Origin: Sindora glabra
Lineage: Eukaryota > Streptophyta > Magnoliopsida > Fabales > Fabaceae
DNA length: 64,000 bases
Assembly (NCBI GenBank): GCA_020226215.1
Contig: CM035232.1
Span: 49,848,179-49,912,178, forward strand
Direction of reading: 5' to 3'
Shown: positions 27,261-40,632 of the stretch, one piece after another
Numbering within the stretch: position 1 is the first letter of the stretch
Layout of the letters: the number at the start of each line of letters is the position of its first letter
Made by a program: the position numbers and the translations under genes
The notes under the pieces: generated by a model
Databases searched by the model: none
The model's input: the letters and a program-made list of their open reading frames with translations, nothing else
Told to the model about the DNA's origin: nothing

Positions 27261-27660
27261 GGAAGGAAGTAGACATAGCCACTAATATTGAAGACATATT
27301 TCCTTCCTCATTGGAACTACCTTTAATTAATCATGAAAGAAATTCAAAGGAGTTTTATATATGAAAAGATCATGGTGAAAGGTTATGAGTTAACAATCCT
27401 TTCAAATAAATTTTCTACCATAAAAACAAAATAGTAATGTCCTTACTTTTATACTTATGCTTACATACATAAATAATTGCTTGTTAGTTTATATTTCATT
27501 AATAAGCAATATTTGGTTAATGTAGGTTTCATGTGTGAAATGTACATTAACAATGTCTGAAATATACTCAGACAGAAAAATATATATAATAAATTAGAAG
27601 GTAATTTTTTTTTACTAATAAACTTTTTTTTTGTAATTGCTGCAACTATCAAATTGTTAA

Positions 27661-28374
27661 GTACTTATTTTGTTTCCTTATAACTTGAAATGGTTTGACC
27701 GTATGCCATTTAATAATACAAATCTTAAGGTATTATCTAATTTTATATCCAAGTTGTATGGAATTAATGTAATGGGAAATGTGACTTCTATCCCAACTGA
27801 GTTGTTATGTCTTGCATTTGCTGAATATGAAATTGTTTACTATAACATAGAATGTACATTTCTTTTTGTTTTATTTAAAGTGTGTATGTATTTTAAAGTT
27901 CGACTATTGTGTTTCATTTAAAGGTTCTATATTTAGGGGTTTTGTATGTATTTTAGATTGGGACCTATGTAGTGAGAATTCTTTAAGATACTATATATAA
28001 TGAAAAGGGTGTACAAAATGATATGGGTGGAAAGAGGGAAACAAGTTTATTTTAAGGGTTAAGTAATAAAGCATTGATTATTTAATAGAACTAATGTGGC
28101 ATATACTATATTCCACATTAGGTTTTAACCAAAATTGGTGTCGAAATCTAATTTTCAATAATAATTACTTTGTAACAACTGACATTTTAACTCATGACCA
28201 ACAACCGGGTTGTATACGCATGAAAAAATGATGACAATTTAGTTAATATAAGGATTGACATCATTTTATTGTTTTATGTTGGTTATAATCTATGTCATAA
28301 TTTATTTACAATGATGCTTGATTAAATGTTAGCTGTATTTCGATATGTAATCTAATAAACAACAAATGTTAATT
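27661..28374 (+). other. CACTA element 2, 3' non-transposase region
   Basis: Between the Tnp2 remnant and the right end there is a short open stretch (27670-27921, 83 codons). It may be an exon relic of the element's second gene, but its protein matches nothing I recognise. From about 28130 the DNA is right subterminal sequence with repeated TTGACAT and TAACATTT-like motifs. Confidence 0.4.
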
Positions 28375-28470
28375 AACTATTTTATAGTAGTGATACAAGT
28401 TGAATCATTTGGCTTGTGTTATAAATAAGTCAAGCCTAAATTACAATAAGAATTAGTTAACTTTTATTAA

Positions 28471-30737
28471 GAAAAATGCAAATTACCCTCACTAATTATA
28501 AGGTGGTTAGATTTTATCTCCACAAACTATAAAAATTGGCAGATCACCTCTTAAAACTATACAAGACTTAGATTCTACCTTGGCTATTACTAAATTAACA
28601 AAAAAATAGAAAAAAAATATAAATTACTCTTCCAACTATAAAATGGTTTCATTTTTACTCTGGCTAACTTTAAAAATTTACAAATTAAACTTTTAATTAT
28701 ATAAAATATATAATTAACACTCATTATTTACTTAATTAGCTTTTTATTAAATTACATGATTTTTTAAAATAGTTTTTAAGCATGAATCATAATATTATCA
28801 TATGTTGAATTATCACATCATTTTTTGTACATAGATTTTATATTATATAATTAATAAAAATTAAATTAAATATATAAAATTTTAAATAATACTTGAAAAT
28901 AAATTTTGAAAATATTTGCAAAAATATTATGTAATAAATTAATATATAATAATAGTTTAATTCATATTTACTAATATTACTCAATATTGATTGCCACTAT
29001 CTTTTTTTTTCTTTAAATTAGTTATTCATTTCATAGAAGTTAGATTGAAAATATTAAGAGAAGAAGTAAAGTAAATATGAATGTTATACTACATTAAAAG
29101 GGATAAAAAAAAACTTAACATTTCCATTTCATGTGATCATATTTAATTCACTTTTAACACTAAAACAACCATGGTGGAGACAAACAATAATTTTTATTTT
29201 TCCTCTGAAATTTTTTTATAATATGCTTTATTTAAAATTTAATAATTATATAGTTTATGAATTATTTTTATTTTATTCCTCTAAAATTTATAATTCATTA
29301 TAATATTCATATTTAGACTAATACAAATATTTTTAGAAAGAAATTATATTAGTTAATAAATTTACTTTATTTGCTAGACAAAATTTTTAATGCATTTGTT
29401 ACAATTTTAAAATTTTCATATATAATCTTTTATTGTAGAAAAAATTTTAATGATAAAAGTAAACTAAATTTTTTTTTCTCTTATGTAATTATATATAACA
29501 TTTTCAACTTTTACATTATTTTATAAGTCATATACTAAAAGATTATATATGAATGTTTTAAATTTGTAATCAAGTTATAAAAAAATATATCTAGTAAATA
29601 AGTTAAATTTACTAACTAATATAATTTCCTTCTAAAAATAGATATATTAGTTTAAATATGAATATTACAATGGATTATAGATTTTAAAGGAATAAAATAA
29701 ATATAACTTATAAATTGTATAATTATAAAATTTTAAATAAAGAAAATTGTAAAAAAAATTTGGGGGATAAATGAAAATTATTATTTATTACCACCATAAT
29801 CATTGTAGTGTTAAATTAAATTAAATATGATCATGTGAAATGAAAATGATAAGTTTTTAGTTTTTTTATGTAGCATAACATTTATGTTTACATCAATTCT
29901 TCACTTAATATTTTTTATCCATATTCCATAGAATGAATGACTAATTCAAAGAAAAATAAATAAATAAATAGTGACAATCAATATTGAATAGTACTAATAA
30001 ACATAAATTATAATATTATTATGCATTAATTTATTATGCTTTTTTGTGCATAATTTTATAACTTATTTTGAAGTATTTAATTAAACTTTTATATATTTAA
30101 TTTAATTTTTATTAATTATATAACTTAAAAATCATGCATAAAAAATGATGTGATAGTCCAACATAGAATAATATTATGATTCATGCTTAAATATTTTTTT
30201 AAAAAAATTATGTAATTTAATAAAAAGGTTAATTAAGTAAATAATGAGTATTAATTACAAGTTTTATGTAATCAAGGGTTTGATTTGTAACTTTTCAAAA
30301 TTAATAGGAGTAAAATGCAATCATCCCATAGTTGGTAGGTGTAATTTATAATTTTTTCTAACATTTTCTGTTAATTCAGTAATAGTATGAGTAGAATTTA
30401 AGTTTTATATAATTTTAAGATGCAATTTGATTATTTCCATAAAAAATCATGTAAATAAATAAAAAGGTCAATTAAGTAAATAATGAGTATTAATTGCAAA
30501 TTTTATATAATCAAGGGTTTGACTTGCAAGATTTCAAATTTAGTGAGAGTAAAATGCAATTACCCCATAAGTGATAGGGGCATTTTATAATTTTTTTAAT
30601 TTTTTTTTGTTAATTTAATAATAGTGTGAGTAGAATTCAAATTTTGTGTAATTTCAAGAGATAATTTACTTATTTCCATAATTTGTGAGAATAAAATTCA
30701 ATCATCTCGTAATTGATAAAGATAATTTACATTTTTC
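28471..30737. mobile_element. Large foldback element, arms about 1 kb
   Basis: The left arm beginning GAAAAATGCAAATTACC (28471) is mirrored almost throughout by the right arm, whose reverse complement begins GAAAAATGTAAATTATC (ending 30737). Matching blocks include ACTCATTATTTACTTAATT, AAGCATGAATCATAATATTA, ATTGATTGCCACTAT and CATATATAATCTTTTA near the centre (about 29480). The right arm carries a direct duplication of about 239 bp. Flanks share TTTTATT (28462-28468 and 30742-30748), slightly offset from the arm ends, a possible target duplication. No coding capacity. Fits a long-arm foldback or Mutator-like MITE. Confidence 0.8.
30198..30700 (+). repeat. Two-copy duplication (~239 bp) in the right foldback arm
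   Basis: The segment carrying AAAAAGGTTAATTAAGTAA (from 30222) recurs as AAAAAGGTCAATTAAGTAA (from 30461). Both are followed by AATAATGAGTATTAATT, AATCAAGGGTTTGA and AGTAAAATGCAAT. The left arm has this segment once. Confidence 0.85.
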
Positions 30738-32150
30738 TCGATTTTATTTATGTCATGAATTGGCTCAATATATAAACATATAAAGAAATAAATAAATATG
30801 CATGAACATGTATTTCAGTGTCTATTATATTTTTAAATAAAATATTTCATAGAAAATTATTATAAAATGTAATATATTTTTATTATTGACGTATTAGAAT
30901 ATTTTTTTAAAAGTGTATAGTGATTGTAGTTATAATATAACTTTATATTTTGAGAAAAATTGTAATTTATATTACAGTTAGTATTGTTATAATGCAAGTA
31001 ATAGTATTATAATACTATCTTTTACAATTTATATTTTTTATTTACTCCAGGTTAAGAAGTTGCTAAAAACATTTGTTCTCAGAATTTCTTTTGAGTTATT
31101 AAATCAAGACCAAAATGCTTGATTGATTCAATAAATTTGACATTAACGAACCGAAGTGATCTAGTCTTGAGCTTAATTCAAGTTGATTTTTGATTGAATA
31201 AATTAGGTCAAATCCACAAATCACGAGTTAATAAAATTAAAAGTGAAGAAAACCTAAACTGAGATAAGCCAAACTCATTATGAATCCTAGTATCCTACCT
31301 TAACCTTCATCCTAATCATATAAGTTTTTTTTTTTTATTAAAATAACTGTCACTTGTTAAAAACAAATAACTTTTTATACATTATTTGAATAAAATTTAC
31401 ATTTTAATAAAAATTAATTTTTAATTAATGTTATCAAATATAAAATAAATATATTTTTTCTAGAAGCAATCATAAATCATAATCATATTCAAGATTAAAC
31501 TTTCATCAATGTATCAAACAAGTACTTCAACTCTAAGCTCTATCCAAAAAAGAGGTCATTGTTATGATAACAGTTGAAGTTAGTTACATGTGAGTGAAAA
31601 AGAAATAAAAAAGGTTTACCCAAAAAAAAAAAAAAGAAGAGAAGGAAATGACAAGTATGGGACTAGAGAGAGGGGTGAATATGTGCGACAAGTGGCACTT
31701 ATGCACAGTTACCTAAATAGTAAATGACACCATCCTTAAAGAACCAGACAAGGTACATCCTAAATCCAAACACCTGTTACAAACATGATAGCAGGCTGTA
31801 CACAGGATCAACGACAAATAGCGAGGGTCCGGTAATTTAATAATTCTTATTATCACAAAAAAAATAACAAATAGTTAAAAATTAATTATTGCTTGTATCC
31901 TCCCCTCCTCCTTGAAAGATTTTTACTACAATTTGAGAAGAAAATATGCAGAAATTTCATTTATAAATTTTATTGTATATAAAAATAAAATTTTAAGTCT
32001 TACTATTACTTAGAAAAATATAATATTTATCTTTCTTAGAAAATGACTAAAAGACAAAGCCGATTCCACGGCACGTTTGTTGCATTAAATGCAATTGTTT
32101 CCGATGTAACTTTTCTAAAATATGACATATTAGCTTCATTCAATAATTAA
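30738..32150. other. Spacer with a single-copy-looking patch
   Basis: AT-rich DNA with a more balanced patch at about 31600-31840, which holds no recognised coding motif. An A-run lies at 31622-31635. Nothing else supported. Confidence 0.3.
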
Positions 32151-33196
32151 TGGATTATACGTGATTAATTGATTAAATTAGTTGTTAATTAATAATTAAT
32201 TATATTAATTATTTAATTAATTAGTAATATTAATTATTTATATAAAAATATTTAATAAAAATAATTATTTATTATTAATTATTTTTATGTAAAATGATAT
32301 ATAAAAATATGTATATATTTTATAATTTATTTAAGTATTTTTTATTTTAATAATATTTTAAATTATAATATGTTATTTAGTATATTAAATTTTTAAAAAA
32401 TTTATATCATTACAATTTATTATATTTATTTAATTTTATTTTAAAAATAAATAATTATAATTTTCTAGTTAAGAAATATTTGAAATATTTTAGTACATGC
32501 AATATTCATTAAATTTTATTTTATAATTATTTTTAATATTAAATTTAAAATTTATATGTATATCATTAAAAATGTTGATAAATTACACATTTTAAATTAA
32601 AAAGCATATCTTTCATAAGTAGTATCATCCCATTGTTTCTTTTTTTTCTTAATATGTATTATTCTTTAACTTAAAAAATATCATTTTCCAAAAAATTAAT
32701 AATTTTCTCAATATATTTTCTATTGTTTACCATGAAATGAAATATATATATATATATATATATTATATTTTTTATACAATTTGAAAGAAAAGATATGATT
32801 ATATTCATGTAATTTTTTATTATTATGTAAATATTTTAATATAATTTATTATTCTTATTTATTTTTATTTAAAAATAAATAATTATAATTTATTATATAT
32901 TATATTTTTCCATAAGAAATAAATAAATATAATTTAATATTTTCTTATTTATCAAAGATAGAAATGTAGAAATTTATAACTATGGATAAGAATATCTTTT
33001 TCTATACCAAATGCAAATCAACTATTTTAAAAAATTACTATTCTTAACTTTTTTTAAAATGACTATTTGAAGGCTAATAAATTGATTAAAATAGTTATTT
33101 ACTAAACATTTAAATTAATTAATTAATTTGGTCAAATAGTTAAAGATATTTAAATTAACTAAAAGTTAATCAAACAATTATTTATCAAACATCTTC
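32150..33196. mobile_element. AT-rich repeat, family shared with 40026-40632
   Basis: Starts in TTAATT-rich DNA (GATTAATTGATTAAATTAG). It shares several blocks with the 40-kb copy: ATATTAATTATTT, ATATGTTATTTAGTA, and an end with TTTATCAAACATC versus TTTGCCAAACATC. The ends look inverted relative to the starts (AATTAACT and AGTTAATT types). MITE-like; borders approximate. Contains an (AT)n run at 32742-32763. Confidence 0.45.
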
Positions 33197-33199
33197 ATT

Positions 33200-35550
33200 G
33201 AATGTAAAATAAATCATCATAATTTTTTGTAGAAAATCAACTAAGTATACAATTACTAATTAAAAAATGGGAATTATTAAACTTCACATTTGTATATAAG
33301 GGTTAGTAACTTTCCTTGTTTGATTTGAATGAAAAATATACTATTAATTTAATGATAATAAAATAATAAAAGATATTAAAGTCAATTTATCATCATCACC
33401 TATTACTTCAATTAATAAGTATATTTATTATAATAAAAAAAATAAATGAAATTGATTTGAATATTTTAAATTAATATTTTTCTATTAAAATTACTTAAAT
33501 ATCTTTTATTATTTTATTGATATTAAATTTAGATTAGTAATATAATTTTTTTTCAAAAAAAGATTGTTAACCTCTATATATAAATATAAAAATTATTTCA
33601 TTACTATTCAATAACTTTTTCTAATCTCAACATCCATTGACTTTTTTATTACTAATTGTAATTATTTACTTTAGTTTTTAAAGTGTATCCTCCACTTTAA
33701 AAAATCAATTTGACTTACCTCTGGAAGACAACAACTGTGGGGGATCAACTTTAACATTAGAGCATTAATCCATTTTTCTTCTTCCAACATGAGTTATTTT
33801 TGAGATTTAAACCGTTGTTCATTAATAGGTATAATCCATTTAAAATTAGTATACTTTCACAAATTAATACGTCATTTCACCTTTAATCATTTATTAATTT
33901 TCTGATCTATCTAATTACTTAACTTGAATGCGTTGCCATGAAAATACGAATCTGTGGTCTCAATTATTGGTCCCTTTGAATTGTAAACGCAGTAGGAACT
34001 GCACCCTTCTCCCCGTGCAAGCTAGAAGGCATCTTCCTTCAGCTTTCCTGTACTTGCTAACAAAATTTATTCTGACGAAGAAAGGAGAATGGTCATCAAC
34101 CACAACATATATTTTAAGAAAGAAATTTGGGGCGTGGGGTAGGGTTAGGAATGAGACAATAACGTGGCTGAAAATTAGAACTTATCTTTTTTTAAGAAAA
34201 TACTAATATATTGCTCAAGAGTTTTTTATTCATCGTCACAAGATCTTCTTTTCTATAGGATAGGATATCCTTCTTTGTAATATAGAAGAAAACATTTTTA
34301 TATGGTAATCAATAAGAGGCAAACACTCGTAATAATATAATTAAACAATCATATTTTATATTTACATTTGCTTATCAATGAGTGATTACATTTAATAAAA
34401 ATATTACATGTAATAAAAATGAGATTTAAAATTGAATTTTAAATTTTCTTATATCTATTGAATTTGTATTTATAAATTTTTCTCATCACTTTGTATTTAT
34501 TGATATTTTTTATTTATATTTAAAAATTAATTTTAAATTTTTTTTATTGTATATAGTATTATTATACATCTTATTACAATTTAATTTTTATTAATAAACA
34601 AACTTGTACTTAAATACAAATTTCTATTGTGATCCATATCTAATATACAAATTAAATCAAATCGTGCTTAATTAGTAACTTTCATTAAATTGAAGATGAA
34701 AATTTCCTAGTTGTTACACAAAACTATAGTTGGTTACTAAGTTAGCAATTATTGAAAGAAAGTTTAATAACACTTATCACATATGAAACGGGTAAATTAC
34801 CTGATTGACACATTGAAATGAAAAAAAAAATCGAGGCAATTCGATGACCGCTATTACGGGATCCACTAATTTACCCTCCACTAATTGTCAACTTAAATTT
34901 CATTAAAATTTTATGTGGCAATTACAATTTTCAAAGGAAAATTTACATATAAGAAAGATTAAAGTTAGATTCAAGATCTAATTTTATATATTAATTTTTA
35001 CTAGATTTGATTCAATTTATATGTTAGAACAATAAAAAATAAAATTAGTATAAAGAAAGCTGTGTGCAGCGGAGGCTAAAAGTAATTAAATTCGAGATCT
35101 CCTTAATTTCTTGCGCTATCAGCTTTTTTCAATTTTGTAAGAAGAGGGAGACTGGGAGAGAGAAATAATTGCCATACACAGGGGAGCCACAACAATTTTT
35201 TTTCCTTTCAAAGTTCTTGTAAAAATTGAGGGATACAGAGTGGATGAGAAACTGAGAAGCTTTAAGTAAAATTGATAGTAAGCCAAATCAGGTTGCAATA
35301 CATTCAAAATTCGATTCAATTTTTCAATTTGAAAAATTAAGGTTGTAAATTAAATAAGTGATATATGAATTGAACAATTTAATTTATTTATTAAATAACT
35401 CAAAATTGAATTTAAAGGTATTTAATTTAATTGTATCATAAACTAATTCGCCTAATATATATCATGAGACAGCAACAAATATAGTGTATATTCTTCATGA
35501 GGTATGTACTCCACTTTCAATATAAATTTCATACGGTATAAATTTTTGTA
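33200..35550. other. Spacer with two less AT-rich patches
   Basis: Patches at 33920-34160 and 35040-35310 are less AT-rich than the flanks and carry short open stretches, but no protein family is recognised. They could be gene relics or ancient exons; unproven. Confidence 0.3.

Positions 35551-35560
<10 letters not shown>

Positions 35561-35615
<55 letters not shown>
35561..35615. repeat. (TA)n microsatellite
   Basis: 55 bp of uninterrupted TA, preceded by an imperfect start from 35551. Confidence 0.97.
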
Positions 35616-35618
<3 letters not shown>

Positions 35619-35994
35619 ATAGTTAAAATTCTTACTATTTATTTTAATGATTAGCAGGAATGTTTTATATTATAAAATTGTTCTTATGGGTAAATATTAG
35701 CTTATTTGAAGCTAAATTGATTTAGATGTATATGCAAAAACTCGTTTGGTATAAATGATTTAAACATATCGAATTGAATCAAGTCAACTATGGATTTAAT
35801 TTGAGTTGAATTTAAATTTAAAAAAATTGACTCAAATCCAATTTGGATCAAATTATAAGTTGAAAAAATTCTGATTAAATCAAATTCAAGTTAAGACTAA
35901 TTTAGTTTAACTCTTCCCATTTTATACTCTAGGAAAAATTAATTTATAATATCCTTTTAATACCAGCTAATTCAAATCAAAATTAGAAAGAAAT

Positions 35995-36310
35995 TTGTTT
36001 GTCTTATCCTTGCAAAGTAACAATGGCAAAAGAATTTTCCCAAAATGGGCATTTCCTAGAAGCTACCTTCAACAGGAAGGTGCACAATTTCAAAGATGCC
36101 TTTAACCGATGGGCTTACGGAGGGAGGGGAAGTCTCTTTCCAACAGTGTTATCCATCCTTTTTGGAGGACTTTCAAAAACTTAATCAAACTCTCTTCGTT
36201 TTGATGATTTGGAAATTAACAAAAATATTAAGAAAGAGGCTTCAAAGGGGGCCTGAATCGGGACCATTCAATGCACCCATTTCCAATTGTGATTGAAAGC
36301 TCTTACGTTT
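35995..36310 (+). other. G+C-richer patch with open frames, identity unknown
   Basis: Overlapping open stretches (35999-36184 and 36096-36296) occur in two frames. The first contains AKEFSQNGHFLEATFNRK and a glycine-rich GGRGSLFP stretch. The composition stands out from the AT-rich flanks. I do not recognise a family, and there are no splice or promoter signals I would defend. A decayed exon is possible. Confidence 0.25.
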
Positions 36311-39300
36311 TAAAGGATAATGATTGCTCAGCAGAAACAAACAAACATCTCCCGAAGAAAATTCATTCATGCCTTGAGGAATCGTAGAATGGGTCATTTT
36401 CGTTTTGGTATTTGCAGCAATATACGATTATTACTAATCCTATTCACATGAAATGGAACTTTTGCAGCAAAGGGAGAAAGTTATTGGAGAGAGAGAACCC
36501 TGAAAAGCGTGCATAGGCAAAGGAATAGTCAAAAAAAGTGCCAATTGGCAATGAACTAAATTGGTGATTAAAGCAATGTTTGGACGATCGATTGAATTTT
36601 AATACATTTCAAATTTAATTAAAGGTTACGAATTTGTTTTTTAAAGACATTTTTATTATAAATGGTTTACCATTTACTGTCTCAAATATAAATTAATATC
36701 TTACTTGGTAAAAATGTACAAAAGATACTTTGATTATAATTACATTTGGCAAAAAAATAATTGGATGATTATATTCACTGATATTTTTAATAGTGAAAAA
36801 AAATTTGATATTATTTTAAAGTTTTTTTTCTCTTTCGACGTTAAGAATTCAAATATAGAATATTGTGTGAATTTAAATATAAAATATTATATATATTAAG
36901 TAGTTTGTTATTTTTTCTCTTTAGTGTAGCTTGATTGTAGAATATTATATGAAATCAAATATAAAATATTATATACCTACTAAGTGGCTTATTATTTGTG
37001 CCGTAAATTCGTAATCAGTGTTACCACTTAATTGGCCAAGTCGAAATGGTGATCGAATTTGTAAGACAAAAGTCTTGTCAGTCTGACGAAGATGGTTTAG
37101 TTCTCAGGCTTTAGCAATGAACTTGGCTCAGTTCATGAACTTGCAATGGGAAGCATTTTAGATAGGAGTTAAAACCTTAAACCTGTCATTTTATTAGGTG
37201 GAATTCTGAAATTGAGTTAAAAACATTATTTTGAAACGACGAGATAAACTATGAAAAATTTGAAAACTTTGGAAGGATGGGATTTTACCTCAGTAACTCT
37301 CAAAATTTAAAATTGAAGTATCATAAATTGCGCAAAACTTTTGAATTAGCACATATATTTCATTTAATTCTTTTTATTTTTATGAAATTTTAGACGAGTA
37401 TTAAAGCAGTTGTGTGCTGCGTTGCCAAATTATTCTTTCCCGCATAATTTCAATTTTATTTTTATGAATTTTATTTAAAATTTCATATATCTAATTTGGC
37501 TTACATTAATTATACAAGGTTAAATGTTATATGGAAAAAATGATGCGGCAAGTTAATATTTAAGGATATAGTGAAATTTATTTTAAAAACTAATGAAAGA
37601 TTATATAATTAAATAAAATGATGATAAATGCTAGTTTTAAATTTTGGCATAATTTAAAATTTTTTTCAAAACTTTTTAAATTTGATGGGATAAATGCTGT
37701 CATCTCACCTTGAAGTTCAAGATGCAGGTTCTTTACCTCTTTTTGCCGGAGACAAACTAATTCTTGTTTTGGGGTCTTCTCGTCGAGGAATTCTTGATTA
37801 TCCATATCAAGTCATTAATATTAATATAAAATAAAATATATAAATAAAAATATATTTTTTCCATAATGATGAAATTTCATGATTCGTTCAATCTATAAGA
37901 TATTTCTCCCCTAGAAAACACTTTTTTAAATAGTAAGAAATGTTACTATTTAAAAAATGGCAATACAATAGCATTCAATTTTATTTTAAAAATTTTATTT
38001 TTTTTTATATACTGAATTTAAATCTAAAATCTTGTGGATAGAGCTATCATACAAGAAGAATAAGTTTGGACTATGTCGAATCTATACAGATTTGGATTTG
38101 TAAGGATTGGTATACATAAGCCTACGTGAAAAGTAATTCGTATTTTGGATGATTTAATCTATAACATAATTAAAAACTTTGTCTGTAAGATATACAAGTA
38201 GATTTGAGCTCGATATGTTGATGTGTGCACACTAGTCCTCATGAATCCGTATTAAAAATGGATTAAATTTTAATTTTTTATTTCTATTTGTAAGTTACTT
38301 CTCGCGATTTATGAATTTTGACCTGTTCTGGTAGCTCAACTTATATAGTACTTTAATCACCACTACGAACATTATAAAGAAACAATCTTAATTTCATGTA
38401 GAAATTAAGTTGAGATGTCACCGTTCAGCTAGCTCCTATTATTAGTACCCTTTCTTCTTAGTTATAGTGAATAATCTTTTACATTATTAAACTTCCCTTT
38501 TTCCCCTATCAAAATATTGGTCAAACTTTCAAGGAGAATGGGTTAAGAAAATTTCCACATCGGAGAAAATAGGTTCAAGATTTACCTAAATTCTACATCA
38601 AATACTATGCTATTAGTTGCATTTAATTGCCTAAAAGTCAATTGATATCATTAAGTTTTTTTTTTTTTTCGAAAAAAAATCTAGCGTGACTTCTATGATT
38701 CTTCGAAGGAAAATGCCATAACTCGTTTTCATTTCAAACATAGAAGTTGTCTGAAAAGTATATTTTGATGAATATTCTGAAGTCAGTAACTTTGTCCAAA
38801 CGCATGGGTCGGATTTCGGCACATATAATTAATCATGTCATGAACTTATTGGGAATATCTGGAATTTTAGGTCGGTCTTTGACTCGGGTTGCACGACTGT
38901 TCAACTAGTTCGAGGTAAATTTTTTTGTTACAATCTGAACCCAAGTCCAGTTTAACAGTATGTTTGATTAAATTAAAATTCGATTCAATTTAATTTATCT
39001 TTATCCCTAATCTATCATTATAATTACAAAATTACTTCCGCTCATATTTTAATAAGTTATTTTAATATTATAATTGAATAATCCCTAAAATTTAAATGAT
39101 AACTTCTTTACTCATTAAAAAACTAGACAAAAGGTCTGTGAGAGTGAGACCAGAAATATTCCCTATTCTATGGGCTTTTACTTTAGAACTTCTGTGATTT
39201 AATTAAAAAACTGCAATTTTTTGTTATAAAATTTTTAATTTTTTTAAATGTTATAAATTTTTTTTTGATCCACCGTTAAGGGATTACAGTTTTTAAATAA

Positions 39301-40020
39301 AATTGTTAAAATTTTTGATAATCTGATGCAGTAAAAATATTTACAAATGAAAAAAATAATAAATTCCATCAAAAATTTATATGAAGCTGTATTGCTACTT
39401 TTTTATTTTTTAACAACTAGCACCCGAAGCAAATCTAGAATTTATATTCTTCCTACTTTCTGATAACCGCATTCTTTCTGACAAATTTTCAACTTTTGGT
39501 GTTCTTTTCACATGCAAATTTTATAGAAATAGGAAGGATTTCAATTTATTTATAAATAAAATTTATTATTTAAATATTATATAAAAATAATAATTTTAAC
39601 TCACTTACAAATAAATTCTTTTATATGAAATTTATTGAAAAAATTATGAAATTTATTTAAAAAATAAAATCTAATGATATTATAGTAAATACAATATTTG
39701 AAAGAAAACAATTTTTTTATATAATATACATTTTTGTTTAAATGAAATAAATTCTTATAAAATTGTGGTTATATTTGATAAATTTATAATATAAATGTAA
39801 TTAAAATAATAATTATAAATAAAATAAAATAAAATTTTATTTTTAATTTTTTCTAAACAGACATAAGTAAATTTCGAACTGCGGAGGTAACATCTCAGAA
39901 GATTCGATTTGAAGGATATTTTTTAGAAAAAAATTTTCCCGATTTACAAAATATATAAAAAAAAGTTCAAAGTGATATTTAATTTGAAAATTGAAATAAT
40001 TCTGAATTTTAAACTTATAT
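36311..40020. other. Spacer, no gene recognised
   Basis: AT-rich with moderately balanced stretches near 36350-36560, 37000-37330 and 38380-38900. No protein, RNA gene or paired repeat could be supported. Confidence 0.3.
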
Positions 40021-40025
40021 CTATC

Positions 40026-40632
40026 TTATTTGATAATTAACTGATAACTGTAATAATTAATTAATTTAATTAGTTATTAATTGATAATTAATTATATTAA
40101 TTGATTTAGATAATTGATTATATTAATTATTTGAATAATAATATTTAATAAAATTAATTATTTATGATTAATTGATTATATATAAAATGAAAAATAAAGA
40201 CATGAATATGTTTTACAAATTATTTGAATATTTTTTTATTTTAATATTTTAGACTCTATATGTTATTTAGTAAATTGAATTTTATTGCAAATAGTATATC
40301 AATATAAATTATTAAATATTAAATATTTTCTAAAATTAAATTAATATAATTTTTATAAAATCAATAATTATAATTATTTAATTTTCATATAAAAATAATA
40401 TTATAATTTTTATAGGAAGAATAAAATTAAAAATATAAAAATTAATTAGTGATAATTTAGTTATTTTATAAAATAACTATTTTAAAATGTTGTCCCTCCC
40501 AACATTTTTAAATCAAATTATTTAAGGATAATTAGTTGATTCCTAAATACAAAAAATGATTTATTAAAGTAAGTCAATCAGTTAATTTAATTAAATCAAT
40601 TAAAAGTCACTCAATAAATTATTTGCCAAACA
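40026..40632. mobile_element. AT-rich MITE-like repeat, second family member
   Basis: Left end TTATTTGATAATTAACTG; the right end's reverse complement reads GTTTGGCAAATAATTTATTG and then TTAATTGATTTAATTAAATT. That matches the left-end text TAATTAATTTAATTAG loosely. Shares internal blocks with 32150-33196. Length about 0.6 kb, non-coding. Family assignment (hAT-like or other) is not decided. Confidence 0.5.

Larger units (their letters stand above)
21334..28392 (+). mobile_element. CACTA (En/Spm) element 2, both ends present
   Basis: Left terminus CACTACTACAAAATAGCT (from 21334) and right terminus 28375-28392, whose reverse complement is CACTACTATAAAATAGTT, match at 16 of 18 positions. CACTA elements make 3-bp target duplications; the flanks are AGA (21331-21333) and ATA (28393-28395), two of three matching. 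The element is 7059 bp long. It holds a broken Tnp2 gene at about 24240-27260 and subterminal DNA at each end. The left subterminal block at about 21560-21800 recurs at about 22560-22770, so that end is duplicated or a second element's end is nested in it. Confidence 0.9.

Noticed and set aside
33928..34206. 92-codon plus-strand gene
   Set aside because: More balanced composition, but no family, no flanking exons and no conserved motif; left as an unassigned patch.
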